Counted from the first letter of the stretch, positions 8,301-15,945 are shown. The stretch: 26,906 bases of DNA from Susulua sp964536195 (GCA_964536195.1 CAZHVO010000008.1:1-26906); one strand, 5' to 3'. A program made the numbers and translations. Notes: generated by a model not told the origin, from the letters alone.

Positions 8301-8478
8301 CCTCCGGTGCTGCACCAGGGTAAAAAGTAGATACCGAGACCCTATCAAATGATACATCGGGAAAAGCCTCCCTTCTAATCTTATAGATAAAAAGAGTAAA
8401 AAAGCCGGCAATAAGAATAAATAGAGAAATGAGATTAATCAAAAGTGAGTGTTTTACTGAAAATTCTGAAATCTTCAT
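5350..8478 (-). CDS. RND-family efflux permease (HAE/AcrB type)
   Basis: The 1042-residue protein has the full RND architecture: TM1 at about 11-32, a large periplasmic loop, TM2-6 at about 335-500, a second long loop, and TM8-12 near the C-terminus. The proton-relay pair Asp400-Asp401 lies in GMLVDDGIIIAEN of TM4, as in multidrug (HAE) pumps rather than heavy-metal ones. The FYPGAAPEEVEK and GLMGIVVNDSIVLVDF motifs are classic for the family. The length is normal. It follows the TolC-like gene by 10 bp and has an AAGGGGC ribosome-binding site, so marR, the TolC-like gene and this pump form an operon. No membrane-fusion adaptor gene is present in this operon. The substrate cannot be told from sequence. 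Confidence 0.95.
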   Translation of the reverse strand: MKISEFSVKHSLLINLISLFILIAGFFTLFIYKIRREAFPDVSFDRVSVSTFYPGAAPEEVEKLVTIPIEKELKGVDGIEEMTSSSVVNTSQIQIEISQDIKDKDKVIDDIRDAVDRVRNLPREIEDDPVITEARSGEIPVIQVALSGELSEIELQDTADALEDILEDIPGVSSVSKLGYRDKEVWVEVDPEKLQEIHLSLEEVIEALGKKNINIPAGKLYGGKEFSIRTTGEFHTKEEIENVIIRANEVGNWLRIKDVAEVNFSFEDEDTINKSFGTRSINLTVVKRSTGDAVKIVNLVKEETDSFLKQSSLKLKISYIDDLSYYIKRRLGVLRNNGIIGIFLVCCVLLLFLNYRVALITALGLPIAFSGTIALMAFFDLSINLITMFGLIIVLGMLVDDGIIIAENCSRYLESGLSPKEAAIVGTQEVVKPVTTTIITTVAAFSPLLFMKGMLGKFIWGIPLVVIIALGCSLFEAVVILPSHFADFVRRDNRHKSKKEAHWFKRMVNFYTKLVNKSLNKRYWVLLGLVITLLGTFFLARSMPFVLFKSEEGIEEFHIKAEVPVGTNLYVTNELVAQLEKKIEEIPREELDAYTTRVGSSGDTRRHDSSGKSGSHVAQITVYLTPYTQRKRKVSEIVEYLREKTKDIKGFDQIYFEKESAGPSVGKPISIQLRGEEFSVLEEAANRVSNFLEGLEGVSDINSDYELGRGEIRVVVDEDMAAKTYLSVSQIASSIRNAFKGGVATSIKPIKAEEEINVLVRFPQDYRDDKDTFNKIFIPNKFGNLIPLNKVVRIEDRVALSRIEHLDGKRVVTVRADVDNKNITSLLANQIIRQEFKDIFKDYPGYKIQYGGEQKENARTAKNFMTAIGLALFLIFVILAANFNSLIQPAVVMMAIPFGFIGVIWSFFFHGLSLSFFMMMGAIGLMGIVVNDSIVLVDFINNLRRQGVGRRESIVEAGRLRLRPVLLTTITTALGLVPTAYGIWGGDPFLRPMALTIVWGIVCATALTLIVIPCIYAIIDDATLKVAGHVTVKKSNQQEEKK

Positions 8479-8488
8479 AATTGCCCCT

Positions 8489-9967
8489 TTATAATGACTC
8501 CTGCCAATACTTATCTAATAAGATATTCTTAGTCAAATCTAATTCAACAAGGCTTACTCTGTAGGTGTAAAGGTTAGACGCTAAAGCTAACCTTGCCTTT
8601 AAAAGATCGTCTTCGTACTGAATGAGAGTGTCAGCATTTGAGCGGCCATAGCCGATACGCTTTATCTGATTGTCGAGCTTTTTTTGGTGCAACTTAATTA
8701 TAGACTGGTATAACCTAACTTGGTTATCACTACTATTAATCTGATTAACCTTATCATTAATTTCCTGCAGGATAAGACGTTCAACTCTCTTTAGGCGAAG
8801 CAGGAGTTGGCTCTCCTCCAACCTTACCTTCTCAAGTTCTGCTTTTGCCTCCCTGTTCTCCAAAGGGACTTCAATAGTTAATGTCAGAGATATCTTATCA
8901 TTACTATTATCAGAGATGCCTTCCCAGGCACTACTTCTTTGGGCATTGATATTATTACGGGCAAAAGTAGCTTGAAGGTCTATCTGCGGCCAAAGAGCGT
9001 TTTTCTTAACTACCAAATCGATTCCACTCTTCTGCAGTTCGTTTTTTATCCGCTTATAATCCCTTCGGGAATCAATAGACTCTCTTAAGATCTGGTATAA
9101 ATCAACTGCTGTAGTCTCAAAGCCTAATTTATCCTTAGGCTTAACCTTATCCTTAAAATCCCCCCTATTAAGAAGAAAGAGTAACTCATTCTTTGCAGTT
9201 TCTTGCTCTAGGCCAGCTACCACCAGATCGCTCTCTCTGATATAGGCAAGAGCCTCTATAGCTAAGAGCTCACTCTCCTCAACTAAACCGATTAAGTACT
9301 TACTTTGATAAATCTCATAGAGCCTCTTTGCACTCTTGAATATCTCTTCTGCTATCACCAGTTCTTCGTCTTTTAAAACTAAGTTCCAATAAGTCTTCTG
9401 AGCCTTGTATAAGATCTCCTCGATATCATCTAAAGAGGTAAACTCAGAATTCTCAATATCAAGTTTGGTCAGTTTAATATCGGCCCGGTCAGCTAAACCA
9501 AAGAAGTTCTTACCTAACTCCTGTTTTACCGTTAACCCTACCAAAGCCTCATTATAGGGATTTACGGTAGTAAAAACACTATCTGTTCTGGTCTTGGTAG
9601 TAGTAGCATCTAAAGATAGAGTTGTCCCGGTAGGAAGCTTCTTTTCTAGGCCAAGAGAGAATGAGTGCTCCTTGAGGTCAGAACCGGCAATAGTATTGGC
9701 TTGAGCTTTTTTATCCCGATTATAAGCAGCCTCGGCACTGAAAATAGTATCGAATATAGACTGGGCATCATCGAGAGAAGTTCTACTTATATAAGTATCG
9801 TATTGGGCAATTTGAATATCTAAAGAGTTCTCTAGTACCAGCCTACTTACCTCCTCAAGAGAGAGCTCTATTACCTTGGCAGGTATATCTTCAGAGTACA
9901 CCTCACCAAATAAAACTAAGGCTAGAATAAAAACTATTATCTGTTTACTATTTCTGATTCTTCTCAT
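8489..9967 (-). CDS. TolC-family outer-membrane efflux protein
   Basis: The 492-residue protein begins with a signal peptide (basic MRRIRNSK, hydrophobic IIVFILALVLFG, likely cleavage after VYS). Long heptad-rich helices with the tandem TolC repeat follow. Features include LSLEEVSRLVLENSLDIQIAQYD near the N-terminus and a second copy region around DLYQILRESIDSRRDYKRI. VPLENREAKAELEKVRLEESQ is a very typical TolC segment. It should form the outer-membrane and periplasmic tunnel for the adjacent RND pump. The start codon lies inside the end of marR (20-bp overlap), so its translation is probably coupled to that of the regulator. The family is clear; the specific partner is inferred from synteny. 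Confidence 0.93.
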   Translation of the reverse strand: MRRIRNSKQIIVFILALVLFGEVYSEDIPAKVIELSLEEVSRLVLENSLDIQIAQYDTYISRTSLDDAQSIFDTIFSAEAAYNRDKKAQANTIAGSDLKEHSFSLGLEKKLPTGTTLSLDATTTKTRTDSVFTTVNPYNEALVGLTVKQELGKNFFGLADRADIKLTKLDIENSEFTSLDDIEEILYKAQKTYWNLVLKDEELVIAEEIFKSAKRLYEIYQSKYLIGLVEESELLAIEALAYIRESDLVVAGLEQETAKNELLFLLNRGDFKDKVKPKDKLGFETTAVDLYQILRESIDSRRDYKRIKNELQKSGIDLVVKKNALWPQIDLQATFARNNINAQRSSAWEGISDNSNDKISLTLTIEVPLENREAKAELEKVRLEESQLLLRLKRVERLILQEINDKVNQINSSDNQVRLYQSIIKLHQKKLDNQIKRIGYGRSNADTLIQYEDDLLKARLALASNLYTYRVSLVELDLTKNILLDKYWQESL

Positions 9968-10412
9968 GAAAAGTCCGTTTTATTTTACATAATATCCCTA
10001 AATAAGTCTGACGCTCTCCTTCACTAAGAACGCCAAAGATCTCCTCAATAGCTTTACGGCGGGTTTTTCTTATCCGCTCCAAAGCTTCCTTACCTCTAGG
10101 TGTTAAAGCAATGTATATAACTCGACGATCAGTTACATCATATATTCGTTCAACCATCTTTATTGCCACCAACCGATTGACTAAACCGGTAGCTGCCGGA
10201 AGGCTGGTGCGCAAAGCTTTGGCAATGGCTTTCATCTTCAATGATTTTTCAACACTGAGTATCTCTAAAGCTATATGCTGAGGAAAAGTTATCTTGCCCT
10301 GTATTAGGGCATCAGTGCGCCGTTTTATTACTGAACTCACTAAACGATGTATATATCCTATAGTTTGATCAAGCTCCTTGGAAAACTTTGAAATTTGGGT
10401 TTTTTTAGACAT
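9948..10412 (-). CDS. MarR-family transcriptional regulator
   Basis: This 154-residue winged-helix protein has the MarR layout: N-terminal dimerisation helices, a helix-turn-helix around MKAIAKALRTSLPAATGLVNRLV (about 79-101), and a wing with VTDRRVIYIALTPRGKEAL, where the DRR motif is diagnostic. It probably represses its own operon with the TolC-like and RND genes and is released by ligand. The ATG has a GGAGG ribosome-binding site. A near-perfect promoter and a triple TTAACTA repeat sit directly upstream, an obvious candidate binding site. The ligand cannot be predicted. Confidence 0.92.
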   Translation of the reverse strand: MSKKTQISKFSKELDQTIGYIHRLVSSVIKRRTDALIQGKITFPQHIALEILSVEKSLKMKAIAKALRTSLPAATGLVNRLVAIKMVERIYDVTDRRVIYIALTPRGKEALERIRKTRRKAIEEIFGVLSEGERQTYLGILCKIKRTFHEKNQK

Positions 10413-10430
10413 ATTTAACCTCCTTAATAC

Positions 10431-10487
10431 TTAACTATGTTAACTATTAACTAAGTAAAGTATATAATATATTTACCCCCTTGTCAA
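10431..10487 (-). promoter_or_regulatory. marR-efflux promoter with triple TTAACTA operator
   Basis: On the minus strand a perfect TTGACA (10482-10487) and TATACT (10459-10464) are separated by 17 bp, a near-consensus sigma70 promoter. Immediately downstream, where transcription should begin, TTAACTA (plus-strand reading) occurs three times, at 10431, 10440 and 10447. The last two bases of one and the next also create the dyad GTTAA-CTA-TTAAC. MarR proteins bind short AT-rich dyads overlapping their own promoter, so this is the likely autoregulatory operator. Binding itself is inferred. Confidence 0.7.
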
Positions 10488-10540
10488 GTACTGGAAAAAA
10501 TCTTTTTGCGGAAGGATTATTGTATTTTTGGGAGGAAAAA

Positions 10541-11092
10541 TTATTCTTCAAAAACTTCTGCGCTAAAAATATAAATCTCGCACTTCCCATTCTTCCAAGC
10601 GCTTGACTCCATGCCAGCCTTCTGGCCACAAAGGCTATTCATGAATTCTTCTTTGCTCCAACCAGTTTCAGTTGCTACTTGCGGTAGATAAACCCCACTT
10701 CTATAGGCATCCCTTACCAAAACCCCGTGTTTACCAAGAATTATCTCATCACTATTAGTGATCTGCTCCAGGGGGGTAAGAACTGATATCTCAATATGAA
10801 TGCCCTCTAGTTCATCCTTGGTTACGGCTTTAAAACGAAAATCCTGGGTTGCTGAGGCAATAGCCATATCTCTTACTCCAAGATAGAGAGGCTTAGTGCC
10901 AATGATACTCCCAATACAACCGCGCAATTGTTGTTTTCGACGCAAGGTAACAAAAACGCCCCTCACCTCTTTTAAAATCTCATTATCACTACTGGCATCT
11001 AAGGGTTTCCCTTGATCAAGATAAAAGACGATGGTATCCCGGGCTAGCTTTAACAATTCCTTTCTTTGCTTGGCATTAAGAGACCCTTCCAT
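10541..11092 (-). CDS. AMMECR1-domain protein
   Basis: The protein of about 183 residues is a full AMMECR1 domain. The invariant LRGCIG motif is at about 56-61, followed by ASATQDFRF, HIEISVLTPLE, a HGVLVR strand and the VYLPQVATETGWSKEEFM segment typical of the family. AMMECR1 proteins are widespread but of unknown biochemical activity. In many bacteria they are fused to or encoded beside Memo and a radical-SAM protein, neither of which is seen here. I start at the ATG at 11092; a GTG immediately before it is in frame. It is the last gene of a tight same-strand run with the EF-Tu-domain-II protein, the ATP-grasp ligase and the metallopeptidase (27-bp gap from the preceding gene). The family is firm and the function unknown. 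Confidence 0.88.
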   Translation of the reverse strand: MEGSLNAKQRKELLKLARDTIVFYLDQGKPLDASSDNEILKEVRGVFVTLRRKQQLRGCIGSIIGTKPLYLGVRDMAIASATQDFRFKAVTKDELEGIHIEISVLTPLEQITNSDEIILGKHGVLVRDAYRSGVYLPQVATETGWSKEEFMNSLCGQKAGMESSAWKNGKCEIYIFSAEVFEE

Positions 11093-11122
11093 CACTATCT
11101 ATTCTTTTCTACCTTATCTTGA

Positions 11123-11377
11123 TTAAAAGTGAAAAGTCTCGCCCATACTTATATCCGAACGGGTAAGGTATTTAACTGAAATATTGACCTTGTCCTTTAT
11201 ACCAGCCTTAGGAATTGGATGGCCATCTCTTTCAATCTTTACCACAGTAAACCTCTTGCCCTTTGCGGTAACACCTACTAAGCCTTCGCTAATTTCTCCG
11301 AACTCAACAACCCCGGTAATAACTGAACTGACTCCACCAACATTATGAAACTGCTTTACCACAAACTCTGCACCCAT
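11123..11377 (-). CDS. Stand-alone EF-Tu domain-II-like beta-barrel protein
   Basis: The whole 84-residue protein reads like domain II of translational GTPases: V..GGVSSVITGVVEFGEIS, then KGKRFTVVKIERDG, then ISVKYLTRSDISMGETF, matching the six-stranded barrel with its Gly turns. There is no GTPase domain and no room for one. A ribosome-binding AGGAGAG precedes the ATG. It lies 13 bp after the ATP-grasp gene and 27 bp before the AMMECR1 gene. A second protein of the same length and fold type occurs at 22933-23187, but the two share only the pattern and not close sequence. The role is unknown; binding RNA, tRNA or a nucleotide-bearing partner would be a guess. Confidence 0.7.
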   Translation of the reverse strand: MGAEFVVKQFHNVGGVSSVITGVVEFGEISEGLVGVTAKGKRFTVVKIERDGHPIPKAGIKDKVNISVKYLTRSDISMGETFHF

Positions 11378-11390
11378 AGCTCTCCTTTTG

Positions 11391-12404
11391 TTACCTTGTT
11401 CGCTTTAAACCTAAACTTATTATCTTCTGGATCAACTTGTTGTAAGGAATTCCAGCCTTAGCTGCTGATTGACCTAACTCATCATACTCATCTAAACAAG
11501 GGTTAGCATTAGCTTCAATAATATATATCTTGGAATCAGAGGTTACTCTTATGTCAAAACGAGCATAGCATTGCATATTTAACACCTTATAGGCACGCTT
11601 ACAGACTTCCTCGACCTTCTCAGCCAAACCATTAGGTAATCTTCCAGCAAATTCATTTTTTATGCCCCATTTCTCGCGATACTCATAATCCCACTTTGCC
11701 TTATAGGTAGCTATTCGTGGCTCATCTTCGCCAACGTCTCCAAATTTCATCTCGCGCAAAGGGAATACCCTAACCTTCTTATTCCCCAATACACCTACGT
11801 AGAACTCTCTTCCATCAACATACTCCTCAACTATCGCATCATCTTTTATGCTCCCGTGAATGAATTTTACCCTCTCGACCATAGCTTCTTCACTATCGAC
11901 AACCGAAGCCTGAGATATACCTCGAGAGGCTTCCTCGTGGAGAGGTTTTACAATAAGAGGAAGATTAATCCGTTTAGGTAACCATATTTTACGATTCTTG
12001 TAAAAAGTGTAGAAGTGTGGGGTCTTTATCTTATGAAAACTTAAGATCTTCTTACTTAAAGCCTTATTGCCACAAATAAGCAAACTAGTTGCCGAAGCTC
12101 CGGTGTAGGGAATTCCCAACATCTCTAATACACCAACAACATTTTTATCTAGGTAAGACTTCTGATCAAAAACCTCAGCAGCATTAAATATAATGTCAGG
12201 TTTATTCTCCCTAACCTCCTCTAGGAGAGGATTAATATCATTGAATAACCCTAAAAGACTTACGTGATGCCCGCCAGCTATAAGGGCATTATAAATGTCA
12301 GACTCAGCCCCCCAGTCAAGATCTTTAAACTCTTTAGTAAAATTATAACCCCGCGGTGTAAAATAAGGGCTATCAAAGAGTAAAAGAACTTTTAATTTTC
12401 TCAT
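11391..12404 (-). CDS. ATP-grasp ligase, D-alanine-D-alanine-ligase-like
   Basis: The 337-residue protein has the three-part ATP-grasp fold of the Ddl superfamily. It comprises an N-terminal alpha/beta region (KVLLLFD, then PDIIFNAAE), a central part with Lys153 in LIVKPLHEEASRGIS and the EEYVDGREF hinge (193-201), and a C-terminal metal site. That site contains Asp284 (ARFDIRV) and Glu297/Asn299 in IIEANANPCLDE. Such enzymes activate a carboxylate as acyl-phosphate and couple it to an amine. It does not look like the cell-wall Ddl: the LLICGNKALSKKIL helix and the long KFGDVGEDEPRIATYKAKW loop differ, and no mur genes are near. The ATG overlaps the upstream metallopeptidase stop (ATGA), so the products are made together. 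The substrate is unknown. Confidence 0.85.
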   Translation of the reverse strand: MRKLKVLLLFDSPYFTPRGYNFTKEFKDLDWGAESDIYNALIAGGHHVSLLGLFNDINPLLEEVRENKPDIIFNAAEVFDQKSYLDKNVVGVLEMLGIPYTGASATSLLICGNKALSKKILSFHKIKTPHFYTFYKNRKIWLPKRINLPLIVKPLHEEASRGISQASVVDSEEAMVERVKFIHGSIKDDAIVEEYVDGREFYVGVLGNKKVRVFPLREMKFGDVGEDEPRIATYKAKWDYEYREKWGIKNEFAGRLPNGLAEKVEEVCKRAYKVLNMQCYARFDIRVTSDSKIYIIEANANPCLDEYDELGQSAAKAGIPYNKLIQKIISLGLKRTR

Positions 12405-13444
12405 TTTTCGCGGCTAAACCCTCCCGTATACAAATAATTCATAACTAAAGCAGTAATATACGTAGAAATCCTTAATACCGCTAAAGATTCAGATTCACCA
12501 GATAGAAGCCCCAAGGCTTTACAACGTTGAGTTATAGTATCTAGGAGATCATTTATAATGTACTTCCTCTCGCCGGTCCACTTAGCTACATTATTCAGGA
12601 TATCTTTTTTGTATCTTCGTATGGTACTGGCAGCTAGCACTTCTTTATTCTTCTTACCAAGGCTGCGTCCCGAAGGTTCTGCAAATACAAATATCTTCTT
12701 TAAGTTAGAATCATGGAAATCAGGAAAGTCCTCCATGTATGAGTGGCGCTTCTTCTTGTAGAAGTTTTTTAAAGTTATACGCATCCGCGAAGCCTCCCAG
12801 TACCTCTTGCCCCGTTTAACTAAAGGCTCCTTATCTTTAATCTCATTCATCAATCCATCTATATAGTTAAGCTTCTCCAGAGCTTTCCATCCCTTATAGT
12901 GAGCCTGCCATTCTAAACCCGGAGTGAGCCAAACCGCAAAGGTTTCAGCAAAATCCTCATCAGGGTGATATTGGGCATAATAATCTTCCAAATGTCTTAC
13001 AAAGCTCCGACTATAGGGCCGAAAACGGTAAGTATCGTCATACTGTTTAGAGAATTGGCCAAAAACTTTCTGCCACTTCTTGCGACGATATAATTTATAA
13101 GCATAGTTTAGGGCATGACCGGTCTCATGACGTAGGAGTTTCATGCACCAGGAACGGGTAGACCCTTCAGCATCTAAGACCATCTTCTTCTCTAATTTGA
13201 TTAAGACTGGATGAGCCAAAAAGAATGGGATTCCGATGACTGGCTCTTTATCAGGAGCAAGCCACTCATCAGCTAAGTAGCAGGGAGGTTTAAAACGAAA
13301 TCCTCTATCCGCTAGCTCCTGATAAAGTTCTCTCACGCACTCTTCCACCCAAGTCCCCTTTAAGCTTAAAGGCAATTCACAGACTCTCAAGCTCAGAAGA
13401 TCTTGTTCAGAGAGTTTTGATAAATTTATAGTTTTTTGAGGCAT
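12401..13444 (-). CDS. Putative zinc-binding metallopeptidase (HExxH zincin)
   Basis: The 347-residue soluble protein contains HETGHALNYAY at about 106-116, a zincin HExxH site. PDEDFAETFAVWL follows 50 or so residues later, with Glu167 the likely third zinc ligand. This pattern matches the family annotated as putative zinc-binding metallo-peptidase (PF15887-like). No signal peptide is present, so it is probably cytoplasmic. The C-terminal 150 residues are basic and helical with no recognised motif. The ATP-grasp gene begins inside its stop codon. Pairing a peptidase with an amide-forming ligase suggests making and trimming a peptide bond or modifying a protein tail; that is inference. It has no obvious Shine-Dalgarno and is preceded by a 137-bp gap with a promoter candidate. 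Confidence 0.8.
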   Translation of the reverse strand: MPQKTINLSKLSEQDLLSLRVCELPLSLKGTWVEECVRELYQELADRGFRFKPPCYLADEWLAPDKEPVIGIPFFLAHPVLIKLEKKMVLDAEGSTRSWCMKLLRHETGHALNYAYKLYRRKKWQKVFGQFSKQYDDTYRFRPYSRSFVRHLEDYYAQYHPDEDFAETFAVWLTPGLEWQAHYKGWKALEKLNYIDGLMNEIKDKEPLVKRGKRYWEASRMRITLKNFYKKKRHSYMEDFPDFHDSNLKKIFVFAEPSGRSLGKKNKEVLAASTIRRYKKDILNNVAKWTGERKYIINDLLDTITQRCKALGLLSGESESLAVLRISTYITALVMNYLYTGGFSREK

Positions 13445-13537
13445 CTATCGTTTTACCCTTATCAATTTTATACAATTTAAGAAATAAGCTTATAAATAAA
13501 GGGAATAATCCGTTTCGCATAATCTTACCTATCCCTA

Positions 13538-13546
13538 ATTATAGCA
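13538..13546 (-). promoter_or_regulatory. Extended -10 promoter candidate for the metallopeptidase operon
   Basis: The minus strand reads TGCTATAAT, a perfect extended -10 hexamer. It would start a transcript with an untranslated leader of about 85 bases before the metallopeptidase ATG. No convincing -35 is visible, which is tolerated by extended -10 promoters. Confidence 0.4.
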
Positions 13547-13550
13547 TAAA

Positions 13551-13575
13551 CTTACCAATAAGCTAATTGGTTAAG
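13551..13575 (-). terminator. Weak terminator-like hairpin after mnmA
   Basis: Seven bases past the mnmA stop codon, an AT-rich stem ATTGG/CCAAT with flanking CTTA/TAAG (one bulged base) encloses a 6-base loop. The downstream tract on the minus strand is only moderately T-rich (AAGTTTAT). It may end the isc operon, but it could simply be a weak inverted repeat. Confidence 0.4.
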
Positions 13576-13581
13576 TTAAAT

Positions 13582-14625
13582 TTATCTTGTAATGATTCCG
13601 CCGCCAAGGAGTAGGTCCTTGTAATAGAAAGCTGCTAATTGCCCGGGAGCTATAGCATCGATCTTCTTGGCTAACTTTACCTTGGCAGTCTTGCCATTGA
13701 CTCCTAAGGTACAGGCAAAAGTTGGAGAATTATAACGAACCTTTACGGTAATAGATTTATATTGCCCAAAAGGATAGAGCCAATTAAGCGAATCAACAGT
13801 AAAAGTATCCTTACTTAAATAATTGCGTTCACCAACAATAACGCTATTATCTTTACTGTCAATATCAGTGACATAGAGAGGTTCCCTCCAAGCTAGACCC
13901 AAACCACTTCTCTGGCCATAAGTATAGTGGTAAATCCCTTTATGGCGACCCAAAACCTCTCCACTGACATGTTTTATCTGACCGGAGTATTTATAGTAGT
14001 CTTTACAGTTCTTTTCGATAAACTCGGGGTAGCTCTTCTCATTAACAAAACACACATCCTGACTCTCTTTTCGTTCTTTATATATAATCTTTTTACTCTT
14101 AGCGATTCTCTTAACCTCACTCTTAGTATAATTACCCAAAGGAAAGACTAAATGCTGTAAAACTGACGGATTTAATAAAGCCAGGAAGTATTCCTGGGAT
14201 TTTTTACTGTCCTTTCCACTTTTGAGCAAATAGGTCTTACCTTTCTTGACTAAACGGGCATAGTGACCAGTAGCCAAGTAATTAATACCTAAAGATTTTA
14301 ACTTCTCCAAAAAACTTCCGAACTTAATTAGACGATTACAATAAGCACAGGGATTAGGGGTTAGGCCTTGGAGGTAACTATCAATAAAATAATCAATAAT
14401 CTCCTTATGGAATAATTCTCCAACATCTAAAATATAATGGGGAATATTCAGTTCATAGCATAACCGCCTAGCCTGATCCAAACTATCTAAATCACAACAA
14501 CGATTCTCTTCTGGATAGAATTTAAGGGTAAAACCAACTACATCCCAGCCGCCTCTTTTTAAGAGATAGGCAGCAAGGGAAGAATCTACCCCTCCACTTA
14601 AGCCTACAGCGATTCTTTTCTTCAT
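13582..14625 (-). CDS. mnmA: tRNA-specific 2-thiouridylase MnmA
   Basis: MnmA adenylates U34 of Lys, Glu and Gln tRNAs and replaces its 2-oxygen with sulfur. The N-terminal PP-loop LSGGVDSSLAAY (9-20) binds ATP. The two catalytic cysteines are visible as Cys96 in NPCAYCNRLIKFG and Cys192 in ESQDVCF. ATGHYARL and the C-terminal GQRSGLGLA and RYN segments complete the family pattern, and 347 residues is the usual length. It sits 2 bp after iscU, with the ribosome-binding AGGTAA inside the iscU end, so it is the last gene of the rrf2-iscS-nadA-iscU operon. The IscS encoded upstream is the natural sulfur donor. Confidence 0.96.
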   Translation of the reverse strand: MKKRIAVGLSGGVDSSLAAYLLKRGGWDVVGFTLKFYPEENRCCDLDSLDQARRLCYELNIPHYILDVGELFHKEIIDYFIDSYLQGLTPNPCAYCNRLIKFGSFLEKLKSLGINYLATGHYARLVKKGKTYLLKSGKDSKKSQEYFLALLNPSVLQHLVFPLGNYTKSEVKRIAKSKKIIYKERKESQDVCFVNEKSYPEFIEKNCKDYYKYSGQIKHVSGEVLGRHKGIYHYTYGQRSGLGLAWREPLYVTDIDSKDNSVIVGERNYLSKDTFTVDSLNWLYPFGQYKSITVKVRYNSPTFACTLGVNGKTAKVKLAKKIDAIAPGQLAAFYYKDLLLGGGIITR

Positions 14626-14627
14626 TT

Positions 14628-15017
14628 TTACCTATCTTGCGAGGTTTTCTTGCGGTAGTCATCTATGGCTGACCTTAAACCCTGTTCAGCCAAAAGAGAA
14701 CAATGCATCTTTATCGGAGGCAAACCTCCTAGCTCATTAGCTACATCTTTATTGGTGATCGCCAAAGCCTGTTCAAAACTCTTTCCTTTAGCAAGTTCAG
14801 TTAGGGCCGATGAGGTAGCAATTGCTGCTACGCAGCCAAAGGTTTCAAATTTACAATCAGCAATAACACCATCTTTGACCTTGATATATATCCACATTAC
14901 ATCTCCACAGACAGGATTTCCAACCTTACCAATACCATCAGGATCCTGGATTTTGCCCATATTGCGGGGGTTGCGGAAATAATCTAAAACTTTTTCGGAG
15001 TAATTAAAATTAGACAT
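14628..15017 (-). CDS. iscU: Fe-S cluster scaffold protein IscU/NifU-N type
   Basis: The 129-residue protein assembles [2Fe-2S] and [4Fe-4S] clusters from sulfur supplied by the cysteine desulfurase. All three scaffold cysteines are present: Cys37 (GNPVCGD, with the labilising Asp39), Cys62 (TFGCVAA) and Cys106 (KMHCSLLAEQGL). The length fits the IscU core without the NifU extensions. The HCSLLAEQGL ending, where the classic LPPVK.HCS region reads LPPIKMHCS, is standard. The gene starts within the last codons of nadA (8-bp overlap) and has an AAGGATGG ribosome-binding site. No hscA, hscB or fdx genes accompany it. Confidence 0.95.
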   Translation of the reverse strand: MSNFNYSEKVLDYFRNPRNMGKIQDPDGIGKVGNPVCGDVMWIYIKVKDGVIADCKFETFGCVAAIATSSALTELAKGKSFEQALAITNKDVANELGGLPPIKMHCSLLAEQGLRSAIDDYRKKTSQDR

Positions 15018-15933
15018 AACTTACCATCCTTTCTAAGGCTATTTGAGCTTTCTCGATTATTTTTGGACTCAATTCAACTTTATACTCACCCCTAGTTAAG
15101 GCTCGATGCAAATCCGCTAAGGTAGTTCTTTTCATGTTAGTGCAAACTTTAGCGCTCCCTAAGGAGTAGAATTCCTTATCGGGATTTTGTTTCTTGAGAA
15201 GATAAATTAATCCTTCTTCGGTACCAATAATAAACTTCTTAGCTTTCGACTCTTTAGCCCGAACCAACATCCCTGCGGTTGAAAGAACAAAATCGGCAGC
15301 CTCTAAGATTTCCTTAAGGCACTCGGGATGAACCATTATCTCAGCATCAAAATGTAGCCTTCTTGCTTCTTCTAGCTCTGAATAAGAAAAAGTCTCATGA
15401 ACAAAGCAATAGCCCGGCCAAATAATTACCTCCTTCTCGGGAACATTCTTCTGGACCCACCAACCTAAATTCTTATCCGGTAAAAAAATTACTTTTTTTA
15501 CCGGAACGTTCTTTACTACCGTAACAGCATTAGCTGAGGTACAGCAGACATCACTTAAGGCTTTAATCTCGGCGGTTGTGTTTACATAGCTTACCACCCA
15601 AGCATCAGGGTATTTTTGTTTTAGTTCTATGAGCTCTCCGGGCTCAATCATTGCGGCAAGTGGACAACCTGCCTCTTGAACCGGCAAGAGTACTTCTTTT
15701 TTAGGAGATAAAATTTTAGCAGTCTCAGCCATAAATCTTACTCCGGCGAAAACAATAACTTTCTCTTTCGCTGCCTTAGATATCTTTGACAACCCCAAAG
15801 AATCACCTAGAAAATCAGCAATATCCTGAACTTCGGGAATCTGATAGTTGTGGGCAAGCAACACTGCATTTTTTTCTTTTTTTAACTTTAGAATTTCTCT
15901 TCTCAAAGCTTCCTTTTCTTGATCTAATTGCAT
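15010..15933 (-). CDS. nadA: Quinolinate synthase NadA
   Basis: NadA condenses iminoaspartate with dihydroxyacetone phosphate to quinolinate, an early step of NAD synthesis, using a [4Fe-4S] cluster. The three cluster cysteines are visible at the canonical spacing: Cys90 (EAGCPLA), Cys176 (GYCFVHE) and Cys264 (KVCTNMK). AHNYQIPEVQDIADFLGDSL and HPEC are family signatures, and 307 residues is the usual length of the short type. AGGAG precedes the ATG. It lies 12 bp after iscS and overlaps iscU, embedded in the Fe-S assembly operon. The partner genes nadB and nadC are not in the window. Confidence 0.96.
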   Translation of the reverse strand: MQLDQEKEALRREILKLKKEKNAVLLAHNYQIPEVQDIADFLGDSLGLSKISKAAKEKVIVFAGVRFMAETAKILSPKKEVLLPVQEAGCPLAAMIEPGELIELKQKYPDAWVVSYVNTTAEIKALSDVCCTSANAVTVVKNVPVKKVIFLPDKNLGWWVQKNVPEKEVIIWPGYCFVHETFSYSELEEARRLHFDAEIMVHPECLKEILEAADFVLSTAGMLVRAKESKAKKFIIGTEEGLIYLLKKQNPDKEFYSLGSAKVCTNMKRTTLADLHRALTRGEYKVELSPKIIEKAQIALERMVSYV

Positions 15934-15945
15934 TGTAGGCTCCTG

